NCBI RefSeq assembly: GCF_043290135.1
Contig: NC_134710.1
Coordinates: 204,188,192-204,252,191 of the forward strand
Reading direction: 5' to 3'
DNA length: 64,000 nucleotides
DNA from: Rhipicephalus microplus
Lineage: Eukaryota > Arthropoda > Arachnida > Ixodida > Ixodidae
The position numbers were made by a program, and so were the translations under genes. Below the pieces are notes generated by a model, which worked only from the letters and a program-made list of their open reading frames with translations, ran no database searches and had not been told where the DNA came from. This document shows, one piece after another, positions 11,950-22,615 of this stretch (position 1 is the stretch's first letter; each line of letters begins with the position of its first letter).

Positions 11950-13990
11950 AGATGGTAGGACTCTTCATTCCTGAAACCCTCCGGCCTTAGCTGCCTTCTT
12001 GGACCTGGCGACAAGGCGTTGTTGCTGGTCCAGGTCCTTCGAGGCTAGCTTAGCCTTCCACTTTTCGAGAAGCTGTTCCTCTTCTTGAATAGAGTCACAG
12101 GTATTCAGCAGCAGCGATAGGTATGCATGCGTATTGCATGGACACTCGAAGATCATGTGGGCCACTGTGTCACGTATGGCGCAAGTCAGGCAAAAATATT
12201 CGTGTAATGTTTGGTACAGTTGGTGTTAGTATATTGTGTGTGTATGTGTTGCTCTGCGGCCTTCTTGCAATAGTGCTGTCCTCTTTCTTGAGTTTCGAAT
12301 GTGGTGGTGATTGCTCTCTGCGTGCCCGTCTATGGTGCTGCAGTATTTAAGAGTAGGTGATAGGTATGAACTCAGCCTCCACGGACGCAGTCCTGGCGTG
12401 TAAAAAGCGGGAAGGGGCAGCCCGGTAGGCATGTTCGTGGGCCACGGCGTGAGCCGCCTCGTTCCCCGCCAGCCTTTTGTGCCCAGAAACCCATGTAACT
12501 TATGTGAACGGCAATGGGGTACTTCGGTGCTTAAATATCTGGATTGCTTGATTAGACGCACAACCTTTGCTGTAGTGTCACATGGCTGCTTGGGAATTTG
12601 TGAATACCACAGCTGCATCCAAGCACGTTGTGGTAGCTAGTGCAACTGCCACCTCCTGTGCAGTTTCTGGGCTTTGGCCGCGTACTATGGCAGATGCAAG
12701 CTCTGCGCCCCGATAATCAACGCTGCTGAAAGCGTAGGCGTATCTACCAGGATACTTGGCGGTGTCTGTGTATTTGGCGTCCGGATCTTGGCTGTGATTT
12801 TGCCACACAGCATTCACTCGTGCCTGCCTTCTTTCCTTGTGATGTGTGGGGTGAATATTGTGCGGGATTCGTGCAATGCTTAAATATTCGCGGATGTTTG
12901 GTGAATTACGTTCTTTTCGTCCGCGTCGGTGTTGCCTATAAAACTTTCGCTATATTTGAGTCGTAGTAGAACCAATCTTCCAGTGGGCTAGAGCTTTCAC
13001 CATTCTAGCTGACTAGCCTTGTGTGCTTCGGGTAGTTTTTGTCAGGTATTGCGCACGCCCTTGTTCAGTAATTTCACAGTGGAAGTCATGAATGGGAGCC
13101 CTAAAGCGATATTTGTGGCCTTACGACTTATGATGTTCAGCTTCTCTACCTCTGCATTCTTCAGCGCGATGTAGGGAGTGCCGTAGGTTATCCGGCTGCT
13201 GAGGAGAGCTTACATCACACGCAGCGTGTCTTGGTCTTTAAGGCCTCTTCTACGGTCAGTTATTCGCCTGATAGCGTGTGCTGATGATAGCGCATGCTGC
13301 AGTCAAGGTAGTGCGGCCGCCCTTGACCTATCTTTGTGGTTGCTGAGCGCCAGTGCTCGTGATGTTTGCACTTTTTTGACTTGCTTTCTGATGAGGGTGA
13401 CGCTGGAATTAAGTTCAAGGTGGTTGACTGGCCACCCTCTCGTTCTGCACTTCAGAGTGAGGTGTTCCGACTTCCCTGAAGCACATTGGAGTCCACAATT
13501 TTTCAAGTACTTCTTGATGGTATCTATTGCTTTTTGTAGGCACAATTCTTTCGTTCCGGTATTTGAGGGCGTCGTCCATAACGTAATATTGTCTGCATAA
13601 GAGACATGTCGCAGGCCTTGTATAGCGTCGAACAGGCTGGGTAACTTAATCAGTGCAACGTTGAAAATCAACTGCGAAATGACCGAACACTGCTGAGTAC
13701 CTCTGCTTAGTAGTCGGAAAATGTCGCTGCGAGTTTGTAAATGCCTACTGTGGCCGTGTGGTGCACGGGAAAATTCCTCACGTAGTTGTATACATGAGGT
13801 CCACAGTCTCCAATTGATGATGTGCATCTGGTGCTCAGGTGATCGTTGAGGTCTTCCTTGAGTAGAAGGAAGAGACTTCTTGCCTTGATTGGTGTTGCCT
13901 GAACCCGAACAATGTGTTCGTAAAATATCGCCTGTCTTCGAGGTGGCCTGCTGTCTCCGGTGGCCTGCTTTGGAAGGTTGCGGAGATGCT
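11950..13990 (-). pseudogene. I-superfamily LINE ORF2 remnant (RT, RNase H, C-terminus)
   Basis: Read on the minus strand this is the 3' half of a LINE ORF2. A fragment FGFRQHQSR lies near 13905. The RT core at 13303-13827 contains SRGTQQCSVISQLIFNVAL, a decayed form of GTPQGSVISPLLFN, and SYADNITLW, with N for the second catalytic D. It continues into NCGLQCASGKSE. The frame at 12578-12817 (AKYTDTAKYPGRYAYAFSS, ETAQEVAVALAT) is an RNase H-like segment. The end at 11965-12165 (MAHMIFECPCNTHAYLSL) is the usual Cys/His C-terminus. Frames are broken repeatedly. It differs from the copy at 5640-10830, so it is another family of the same group. Confidence 0.8.
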
Positions 13991-13999
13991 TGATCCTGA

Positions 14000-15000
14000 T
14001 GTGATCTTTCCCTCAGCTGGTGTTTTTAGTGAGTGTATCTAGTGCTGCAAATAGTTCAGTGAGTGCAAAAAAGGTTCACCAAGGTCGGGGTTTGGTTTTC
14101 CGTCGTAGGCTTTGTCGTGTGGCGTGGTGGTTATGGGTGCGTCTCCACACAGCTTCTTCTAGAGCTTTCAAAGGAGGTCCTCCTCTCATCCGGCCTAGTT
14201 GTATATCAGCCTGGAAAGGTTCTGTCACTGCTCCGTCCTTGTTCACAGGCAAATATTCTGTGAAATGCTTAAATATGTACGCGAGAGTAATGCAATTTTC
14301 GCAGGATCTAGACAAGCTTTGATGCAAGAAAGATGTGGCATGCTTTGGATCTCAAAAGAAAACGGAAACATCCCGTCCTTGTGAAGTTAATACCTTTTGA
14401 CGGATAGTGAATATGGTGGACGTCCATTGAGGGCCACTATTACGATGGTTATAAAGAGGCACACCAAGATAACGTACTGGAGCTTCGTTCCAATGTATAT
14501 TTGTGATAACTGAGGAAGTTAGTGTCCACGCGCACAGACAGAATAGCCTGGTTATTTCAAAATTTACGTATCACAATTAAATTTCACACAGTGACATAGT
14601 GGCGTTTACTGCTTCCTAAAAACTCGGTTTATTCACGCAAAAGAAGGCAATGTCGTCTGCGTAGGCTAGTACTTTATTTCCTCGGCTTCGCATCTTTATA
14701 CTAATACCAGTATTAAGTAGTACATATGAACAAAAGGGTTCTAGGAGCGTGATGGCAAACTTTTTTTAGGCAGGCTTGATGTCGAGGAAGAATCGGGAAA
14801 TGCTTATAAAGCATTTTGAAGCAGTGAATAGCAAAACCAGTCGTCGCACCATGCAAATAGCGTAACGAGCTGGTAGTCCAACGCTCCAACCCACTACACA
14901 AGCTTGTTCTTGTTCGCCAAGTAACTGTGGCGCATGCCCACTTCAGCCGTAATTTCTCATCGTCGTCAACCGCTGCATGAACAATTGGCGCAAAATTACT
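14000..15000 (-). pseudogene. Tx1/L1-type LINE reverse transcriptase remnant
   Basis: On the minus strand, after a decayed upstream region (about 14900-14700), the frame reads KVLAYADDIAFFCVNK with an intact YADD at 14663-14652. It is followed by a stop and then AVNATMSLCEI, and further on by APVRYLGVPLYNHRNS. The YLGVPL motif and spacing fit Tx1/L1-like reverse transcriptases rather than the I type next to it. No endonuclease or ORF1 was recognised. The join to the I-type remnant near 13990-14000 is abrupt. The family call is from motif style, so clade is moderate confidence, reverse transcriptase high. Confidence 0.65.
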
Positions 15001-17559
15001 TGCAAGTGTTGAGGGGATACGACACTTCTCACAAAAATGGTGAAAAATAGCATTTTAAATGCGGGCCAACTACCAAAAACGTTTTATTAATAATGCCCTA
15101 GTGTGTATCAAGCAAGCGTGCTTGCAGTAGTTACCCAATGAATGTTTTAAAAAGCTCTCAAAGGCCGCTCTCTTAGCTTTCGCTGTGACTGTGCTGCCCC
15201 TTTCCGCACAGGCCTAGCGTTTTCTGTATCCCGACAAATAGCAACCACATTTCTTTGGGTTGCAGCTTTTAGTTTTCTGAATACGTGCTGAGTACCGAAC
15301 CTGAATTGGGCACCTGTATGACAGGTGGTGGGGCAAGGAGCATCCTAGTAATGGTGAAAGCCACGGCTGCCGAGGTACCTGCCTCGGATGCCGCGAGATA
15401 GCCGGCAATGTTCAGTGACCGTTCACATCACTATCACGTGGCACATTGAAGCCACGCACCCCCATCCTGCAGCACCGATGGTAACAGTAGCTGCGGCTAA
15501 TTCATCCGCAAGTGTCTCAGGGACGACTACAGTTGGGGGTGTGTCAAACGTCAGTATTTCGTAGGGTGTAGCATTCCAACTTGGGCGGGAGGATTACGCC
15601 GAGGAAGGCTTTGAAGCCTGGCGACTGAGCTGAGGTGGTGTAGTCTCTTGACGTTGAGGCTGATAGGGAATGGAGCGACCGAATGCAGGAGCTTATGCCA
15701 TGACTGTCAGCTTAGGATGGGCTGGATCAGAAATTCCTGTTGACTGCTCAATTTTTCGCCCTCCTATGTCCATGATCGAGTATACTTTAGATTGGTATGA
15801 AGGCCACAGTTTTCGCTGCTTTTTCCTCATCTTTGCCCTGATAGCATTGTGCAATTCATATACGGGTCCAGTGACAGTTCTTTGGTATGGGTAGCAGACA
15901 GCTGAGGGCGTATATATTGCTTCATCTGCCAAGTGTCTACTCAGTCGCAGGTTTGGTGAGAAATGTGGGGACCCTTTTTGGCGCGCAGCCTAGAAAGACG
16001 TCTTGGGGAAGGTTCTTGTTTCACACATCACATGAGCGGGCGAACTTCTATCTCAGTAGGCCTGAAAACATCAATTTGGCGGAAACGTTCCGCCAAGTTT
16101 TCTGTGAAGATAGAGATGTTTTCTGTCTTTAGTGAAACCTTTGTCTCAAGCAATGTAGGGACTCTTCCTATGCAGGCGTCTCTTGGGAATCTGTCTAGAA
16201 ATGCGCTATTGAAAAAATTCTAGGTTTCGAGTGAATATTCCGAATGCTCGAACAACGTCCATGCCAAGCCATCTATGTTAAAACAAACGTGAGGTATCTT
16301 GCCCTCGGTACTCCTGTTAGTTAAAATGACGAAAGTGTCACGCGTTTTACTCTAGAATTTCCCGCCTTAGAATGACGACTCCCGGAAGGGTGGTGGCTCC
16401 CTCAGTTGTAGCGGGATTGGTGTTGGGGGCATCGGGGCGGTCATCGTGGCTATTGTCCAGGACTGCGGGGTGTGTAATGATATCCAGGTTTTCTGGACAC
16501 GAGTGCTTTAGTTCACTTGCCGACACCACGTTGCTTATCGACCCTAACGAATTCAAAAGTCCCGCCATGACGTATGCAGCGACGTACACTAAATACAATA
16601 TATTAAAAAGAAATGGGGCACACACCAAGAGACCTTCAATTCACCTCATTGCGCAGACGACAGAGTGTGGTGTGTGGGCGTTATCTTGACGGCGACGATT
16701 GGCAATGAATTGACAATTGTTCTACACATACCGTGCCAGACAGCTCGCCTCATTCTACAAAAAAAGTCTGGTCGTTATAGATGCACCCTTAGTGGATCAA
16801 AAGAAGCGTGATCGTTTTGTGCTTGTTTGTTTTTAGTTTCCGCGCCGCCGTATTATCGTGGATATTAGAGAAATATGCTGCTTTCAGGGTTTCGTGTTTA
16901 CCGAGCGTCAAGCACAATGCTTGGCTACGAACAGGACATTGTGGTTGTATAAGATTCATTATTATCTGTGTGCTACCTAGGTGGTGCTAGCTTGATCTTT
17001 GCGTTACAAACAAAAAACTGGATAACTTTGATAACACTAAAACTGAGATTATGAAAACAAAGTCAAAGATCTGGGTTTTTTCATTTCATTTGGCTCTTGT
17101 CGAATTGTAGCTGTCACCTCCAGCTTGGCACCGTCGAAGCAGCTGCGACTTGGATTTCCGCACGCAGTCGGGCTAGCTTTCACACCGCACCTTGATCTCG
17201 GCATTGCACCGACATTTTTGCTCGGGATCAAGGCTGGTACGGATTGAGTTCGGTTTGGAGGTTAGCCATACAGCGATTGAAAGCTATGATGCAACATAAC
17301 CTTAGACTATGTCATTATAAAACCTTCGATAATGCGCACCCATATTAACTTGTCGACGCTGTCGGGTTCGCGTGCTCCGCACATTTTACTGCCTACCCTT
17401 ACGAGCAATGAGATAAAATGAGATAAAGTAGCAATATCCTTCGTCAAAATGGGACGACAGACAACATGTAATAATATTGGATGAATTAAACTTTTGATAC
17501 CTGTGATTACATGGTGAGGTGGTTTCGGAAGTGTTTAACTCTGGTGGAAGTTTTATAGT
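15001..17559. other. Unclassified, probably old mobile-element DNA
   Basis: Minus-strand pieces around 16220-15690 read like an ancient protein (TENLAERFRQIDVFRPTE and neighbours) broken by many stops; I cannot place it. The 16347-16628 frame has a hydrophobic start followed by low-complexity residues and no motif. From 16700 to 17559 nothing stands out. Confidence 0.4.
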
Positions 17560-18277
17560 TTACTTAAGTGTCATTCTTCAAATATGCACTCTAGGTTACG
17601 AGGAGTTCTTGAGGGAGCAGTCACCTCCCTTCTTCTTTTGAATATATTGCTAAGCATTAGTCCCAGTCATGAAGAAGTATACACATATGTAACGCAGATG
17701 AAATAGCACTGTTTGCTTCAGACAGTGATAAACATTCGCTATATGTTCACTTACAAACGTATAAGTGAGGCTATAAAAATTGGTTGCATGCTAACCATTT
17801 GTGTCCCAATGTTTCGATGAGTATAAATATTGTTTTGCCTTTGAAACTCCTTGTTTCTGTTATCATAACCTGCAATCAGCGGAACATATCAAAGTTGGAC
17901 TCGGTAAAATATCTGGGAATATCTAATGATAACCACTTCATTTGACATACGACCAAGTAAGGTGTTTCGGCACTGGGAGTCCTATGAAGTTAGTACAGTA
18001 GTCGATCGGGGATGCGGAGAAACCCACTAATTACGTTTTGCAAAATCTACATACATTAGGTTTTTCTGGACACCAGCGGTTTGGTCCCGTATTCGAATTT
18101 CGATGTGTTTTATATTCTAATGCACCAGCTTATAAATTGCACCTTTTGTACTTTTGGAAAGAGAGGCAAAATTTATTCTTTTGATTGCTGAAATTCATAG
18201 CCAATATTGTCCTCTACTAAGAAGCAAGGTTGTTCTCTTTTTTGTGGAGATTTAGAATACCAACTATGCAATCATTG

Positions 18278-18512
18278 CCCCGCCGCGGTGGTCTAGTGGC
18301 TAAGGTACTCGGATTCTGACCCGCAGGTCACGGGTTCAATTCCCGGCTGCGGCGGCTGCATTTCCGATGGAGGCGGAAATGTTGTAGGCCCGTGTGCTCA
18401 GATTTGGGCGCACGTTAAAGAACCCCAGGTGGTCGAAATTTCCGGAGCCCTCCACTACGGCGTCTCTCATAATCAAATAGTGGTTTTGGGACGTTAAACC
18501 CCACAAATGAAT
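18278..18512 (+). mobile_element. Ruka-type SINE, young copy with 17-bp target duplication
   Basis: A complete SINE close to the window consensus. The head has A box TCTAGTGGCTAAGG and B box GGGTTCAATTCCC, the body GTTAAAGAACCCCAGGTGGT, the end GGGACGTTAAACCCCACAAA with a short ATGAATC tail. The flanks carry a perfect 17-bp duplication, CAACTATGCAATCATTG, at 18261-18277 and 18513-18529. This is the cleanest insertion of the family here and lies inside an I-type LINE remnant. Confidence 0.95.
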
Positions 18513-19076
18513 CAACTATGCAATCATTGCTGAAAGTTATTAGAATTCTTTAAAAATAAAAAATACTTTCACCTATGCATCAGATTTGCTTTTTATTTAT
18601 TGACCTCAGTTTCATACAACGTGAGTGGGCTTCGTATAAGCACTTGTGGACCATTAGGTGTTAAACTGACAGTAGTTCCTTGCCTCGGTAATGAAAGACA
18701 GAACTTTCAAAACATATTTCACAATATATATTTTAATCATGAGAAATTTTTCCGTAATCATATAATAAACAAGCTTCTACAGAGTCTGTAGAAAGGATAA
18801 ATATAAAAAATATCATAGCTACAAACGCCTCACTTGCTGAAGAAAAATGCGGCATCGGTATTTTTTTTGATACCTTCAACTGTTCATTCTCATTAAGACT
18901 TCACCATTTCTTATCAGTTTCTTCGGTGGAACGACAATAGGAAAACAAAGCCCATCAGCGTCAAGTGTGGCCATTGTTATAATTACTTCAATCTTTGTGT
19001 TCGGCACTCACTAAAAATATAACGGTTCTCAATTATCACGTGGTTTAGGAACGTAAAACTCAATATTAATAATAAT

Positions 19077-19240
<164 letters not shown>

Positions 19241-19830
19241 CTTTTTCATTTTCTATTTGTTGCCCACGTAACACTTATCAAACTAACCTGATTATCGGGT
19301 CTCAAAGGAATAATTATAAATGAAAATGATGAAATAGCAGACGCTATGTCGAAAGGAGCACTCAGTAGAGCGATAATCCTGAATATTCTTGCAACAGCCA
19401 TCATGACTTTTGGCATATTGAGAAGGCGAGCGTTAATATGACACTGTGAAGTCATGGATTCCTCACTGGAAGCAGTAGTGACATCTTTTCTTCCCTTGGT
19501 GTAGGAATTTCTGTTCAACTCGAAAAGTGGTATAGTTACTTTTATAAAATTACGCTGTCGCATTCCAAAATTAATCTATTCTACCCACAATGCCGGACTA
19601 GCTCCTTACACTCTTTGCTGGTTTTGTAACAAGGACCAGACAACTGAAAAATATTTCTCATCATGCATCCGCTTTATACTACCGAGGGAAAACATTCTCA
19701 AAGCGGTGTTTATTCGAATTAGATGGGATTTCGTCATTTCAAATTTCAAAATATCCCCTCATTTTTCATTGTCCCTGAGACCTCCGTTTCATGGTAGAAA
19801 TTTTTTTGATTAGTAAGGGTGGGGTTGATC

Positions 19831-20514
19831 TTAAGTATCTAAATCAAGGTAAATATTTCGTTTATCTATTTTATGTAATTCATTAGTTTTACCATTCTTA
19901 TCTGACAACTTTTTCTAATAAAAAATCTCTCTTTTGACCATTCCCGAAGATTGGGCATGAGCCATACATGTATGTAATTGTCATCATAATCAAAAGGCGA
20001 AGTGGCTCCGCGTGAAAATAAACAGAAGTGTTGATAAAAAAACATTAGCAAAAATAAAGGTGGCCAAAACCCGTACTTCATTGCACCTCCGGAAAAGGAG
20101 ACCAGAAAAAGTGTAAAGAACGCTCTGCGCAGGCAGCACCAGAATCTTGGGCCAGTTTCGCGATGGTTATAAATTGTTCTGTTCAAGAATACACGCAGGA
20201 CACGACTAGTTACTAGCTTGGTGTCAAACTTGCTCGAGCACTAAAGATTACACTGGAAGGTTTGATAACTGATGTATAGAGAATTTTCCGTTAGAGATAT
20301 GGGTGGCGCTACCTCAGGGTATAGAGGAATGTTTTGTTGTATTTGAGCCTCGTGACGTGTAATAATGGTAAGGAAAATATTGTCGAGTGCACCGAGCCAA
20401 TCGTATAATATACGTCCCCTGTAGCACTGTTCATTTAGTTTTTCATTATAAAAACGACTAGGTTTGAAAAATAGCAATAAATATATGCGGTTTCATATTC
20501 CAAATACAAGATAT
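19831..20514. other. No recognised gene
   Basis: AT-rich sequence with no recognisable coding motif on either strand. Confidence 0.5.
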
Positions 20515-20690
20515 TGTTATGGTGGATCCCACTGGAAGGCTGTGGAAATTCCCACAACCTAGTTCTGCTGAACGTAGATGGGCCTCAAGTATATCGCGTC
20601 CATCTAAATCACCCCGGCCGGCATTCGATGACCTTTGGGTCACCACTCGAGCACTATTGCCACTACACTATCACGGTGGGTAAAACAATG
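20515..20690 (-). mobile_element. Old Ruka-related SINE remnant
   Basis: On the minus strand the sequence begins CCCACCGTGATAGTGTAGTG (A-box region), continues with GTGCTCGAGTGGTGACCC and the B-box relic AGGTCATCGAATGCC, then GATGGACGCGATAT. It ends with a decayed form of the GGTGGTCGAAATTTCC body (AGGTTGTGGGAATTTCC). The order matches the SINE family but with many substitutions, so it is an ancient copy. Confidence 0.6.
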
Positions 20691-20791
20691 CTTAAGATAT
20701 CGACTAACTATGGTGGCATCAAAGCCTATTTAAAGGGAGACTACAAGCGCCAATTTTGAAGCATGGACGATAGTCTATGCGTCAATTTTGG

Positions 20792-20794
<3 letters not shown>

Positions 20795-20854
<60 letters not shown>
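20795..20854. repeat. (TA)n microsatellite, left side of fold-back
   Basis: About 60 bp of pure TA, directly abutting GGCAGGCATGG of the fold-back at 20855. A second (AT)n tract lies on the other side (21081-21102). Confidence 0.95.
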
Positions 20855-20856
<2 letters not shown>

Positions 20857-20942
20857 CAGGCATGGTGGCGAAAATGGCCGTAGCGTTGCAATAAGTCAAG
20901 TAGATCCTCCAAGAGAACGGTAACAACGGAAGTGTTTAATTC

Positions 20943-20974
20943 GACAGTTTCGGCCAGAGTCTGGCCTTCATCAG
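20943..20974 (-). ncRNA. Hammerhead-ribozyme-like core, left arm
   Basis: Exact reverse complement of the core at 20999-21030: TCATCAG at 20968-20974, TTTC at 20948-20951 and GAC at 20943-20945 on the plus strand. Transcription of either strand would therefore carry one sense core and its perfect antisense. Confidence 0.5.
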
Positions 20975-20998
20975 GAGTCATGGTACATTCTATGACTC

Positions 20999-21030
20999 CT
21001 GATGAAGGCCAGACTCTGGCCGAAACTGTC
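20999..21030 (+). ncRNA. Hammerhead-ribozyme-like core, right arm
   Basis: CTGATGA (20999-21005), then a GC-rich stem II (GGCC at 21007-21010 pairing with GGCC at 21018-21021, extendable inward), GAAA (21022-21025), and C-T-GTC (21026-21030), so stem III would be one C-G pair around one base, with cleavage expected after GTC. Stem I is weak: only TC before CTGATGA pairs with GA after GTC. Very short stem III is a feature of Penelope-type hammerheads, which may act as dimers. Activity is not shown by sequence alone. Confidence 0.5.
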
Positions 21031-21079
21031 GAATTAAACACTTCCGTTGTTACCGTTCTCTTGGAGGATCTACTTGACT

Positions 21080-21111
<32 letters not shown>

Positions 21112-21113
21112 GG

Positions 21114-21214
21114 TGACGCAGGAGGCGTGATGGCTGTACGATGAACCATTTATTTGTCTTCGTCTTCCTCCTTCTCTACCATTCCACCACACCGTTCTCG
21201 TGTGGTTCGTCACA
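21114..21214 (-). repeat. 3' LTR of the Gypsy element (101 bp)
   Basis: On the minus strand it runs TGTGACGAACC to CCTGCGTCA, TG...CA ends. It is identical over 101 bp to 27434-27534. On the internal side (21215-21240) the minus strand reads GGGGGAGGGGGGAAGCG just before the LTR, a clear polypurine tract for plus-strand priming. It contains AATAAA on the minus strand (AAGACAAATAAATGG), a possible poly(A) signal. LTRs this short are unusual but known in the Mag-type lineage. Confidence 0.95.
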
Positions 21215-22563
21215 CGCTTCCCCCCTCCCCCGAGAGAGACGTAGGTGCAGGGGTGGATGATATCGTTTAAGTCTCCCGACATGAACGATGTCAGTCTGGC
21301 GACCGAGTGGAGCCACGCTGCGGTCGATCTCGTAGTTAACTGCCGAAATCTTGCGTATGATTGTATAGGGTCCTTCCATGATTGCGCTGAGTTTGCCGCG
21401 GTTCGGGTGCCAGGGGGTTCGGGTGCCAGGGGTGCCAGGGTCTCCCACTTGAAGCTTTAATGGAAGGAACTTCTTGTCATATATGATCTTGTTTTTCTCG
21501 TGATATGCTACTGAATTGCGGACTGCGTTTGTACGAGCTTCCTGCAGATTTTCGGTAACGCCTGGAAGAAGATAGGGATACGATGGTGTGCCATACATAA
21601 GAAAGCAGGGTGGGTAGCCTGTGACTTCGTGAGGCGTTCTATTGTACTCGTCGACAACGTCCGAGAGTAGACGCGGCCATGGTTTTCGGGTTCATCGTTG
21701 ATCTTGCATCGGAGGCGAGTAACGATCGTCTGATTAGTGCGCTCGTTTAGGCCATTACACTGCGGGCGTTGTGAGCTTGTTAAAAGCTGATGAATATTGT
21801 TGTGCTTGAGGAACTGCTTAAATTTGCCGGCAGTGAATCCTGTGCCGCGGTCGGAAAGGAACTTCCGCGGCTTTCTAGCAGCGAAGATACTCTTCAGGCA
21901 AGAGATGTACGCGTCGCAAGTCTCATTCTTGTGTGCGAAAGCCCAGACATAACGGGTGGCATGATCAACGGCTAAGTGAATGAATCTTTTGGATGAGCCG
22001 TAGTTGCCAAAACCTCCGATAGTGTCCATGGCCAGAAGATCAAACGATTGTTCCGCTGGTGGCAAAGACTCCAAGGAACCAAATCGTTTGTTCTTCGGTT
22101 TCTTGCAGCGCTGGCAGGTATCGCAGTGGCGTATGTACTCGCTCATGTCGGTGATGATGTCGGGCCAATAGTACTGTGGAGAGAGAAGCCGCAGCGTCTT
22201 CTTTACCCCGACATGACCGAAAGCGTCATGAGCTTTTTGGAGAAGATAAGACCGGAGGGCAAAAGGCACATAGACTTTTCGTATTCCCCTGCGTGTCACT
22301 ATACTCAGTCCGTTCTCAATGGTATGCTTTCCGGGTGGTTTGTCGTTGTCATGCTCTCGCAGTTGCTCAGCAGATAGGAGTTGAACTACCGGGCTTCGAG
22401 ATAGTGCATTAGCTTCAATGTTGTCAATGCCCTCTGGGTGTTTGATGTTCACGTCGTAAATGGAGAGTTTCAAGGACCACCGGAAAAGTCGGCCTCGGAG
22501 ATTCTTGATGCTTTTGAGCCATTGCAACGCTGCGTGATCTGTGATCACAGTGAAAGGTTTCCC

Positions 22564-22569
22564 GTGTAG

Positions 22570-22571
<2 letters not shown>
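22564..22571. repeat. Left target duplication of the nested RTE
   Basis: GTGTAGAT here is repeated at 25051-25058 and brackets the RTE. Removing one copy and the insert rejoins the Gypsy RNase H coding sequence in frame (CYL before, HGKPF after). Confidence 0.93.

Positions 22572-22615
<44 letters not shown>

Larger units (their letters stand above)
20855..21080. mobile_element. Fold-back Penelope-like terminal unit with perfect 89-bp arms
   Basis: A 38-bp single-copy head (GGCAGGCATGGTGGCG...) is followed by an inverted repeat. Arm one is 20893-20981, a 10-nt loop 20982-20991, arm two 20992-21080. I compared the arms base by base and they are perfect complements over 89 bp. Each arm holds CTGATGA, a GC-rich stem and GAAAC, the order of a type I hammerhead ribozyme core. 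Such ribozymes are known from Penelope-like element terminal repeats, hence the name. The head matches that of 58797-58830, so the two units are relatives. No protein is encoded. The element assignment is inference; the palindrome and motif order are seen directly. Confidence 0.7.
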
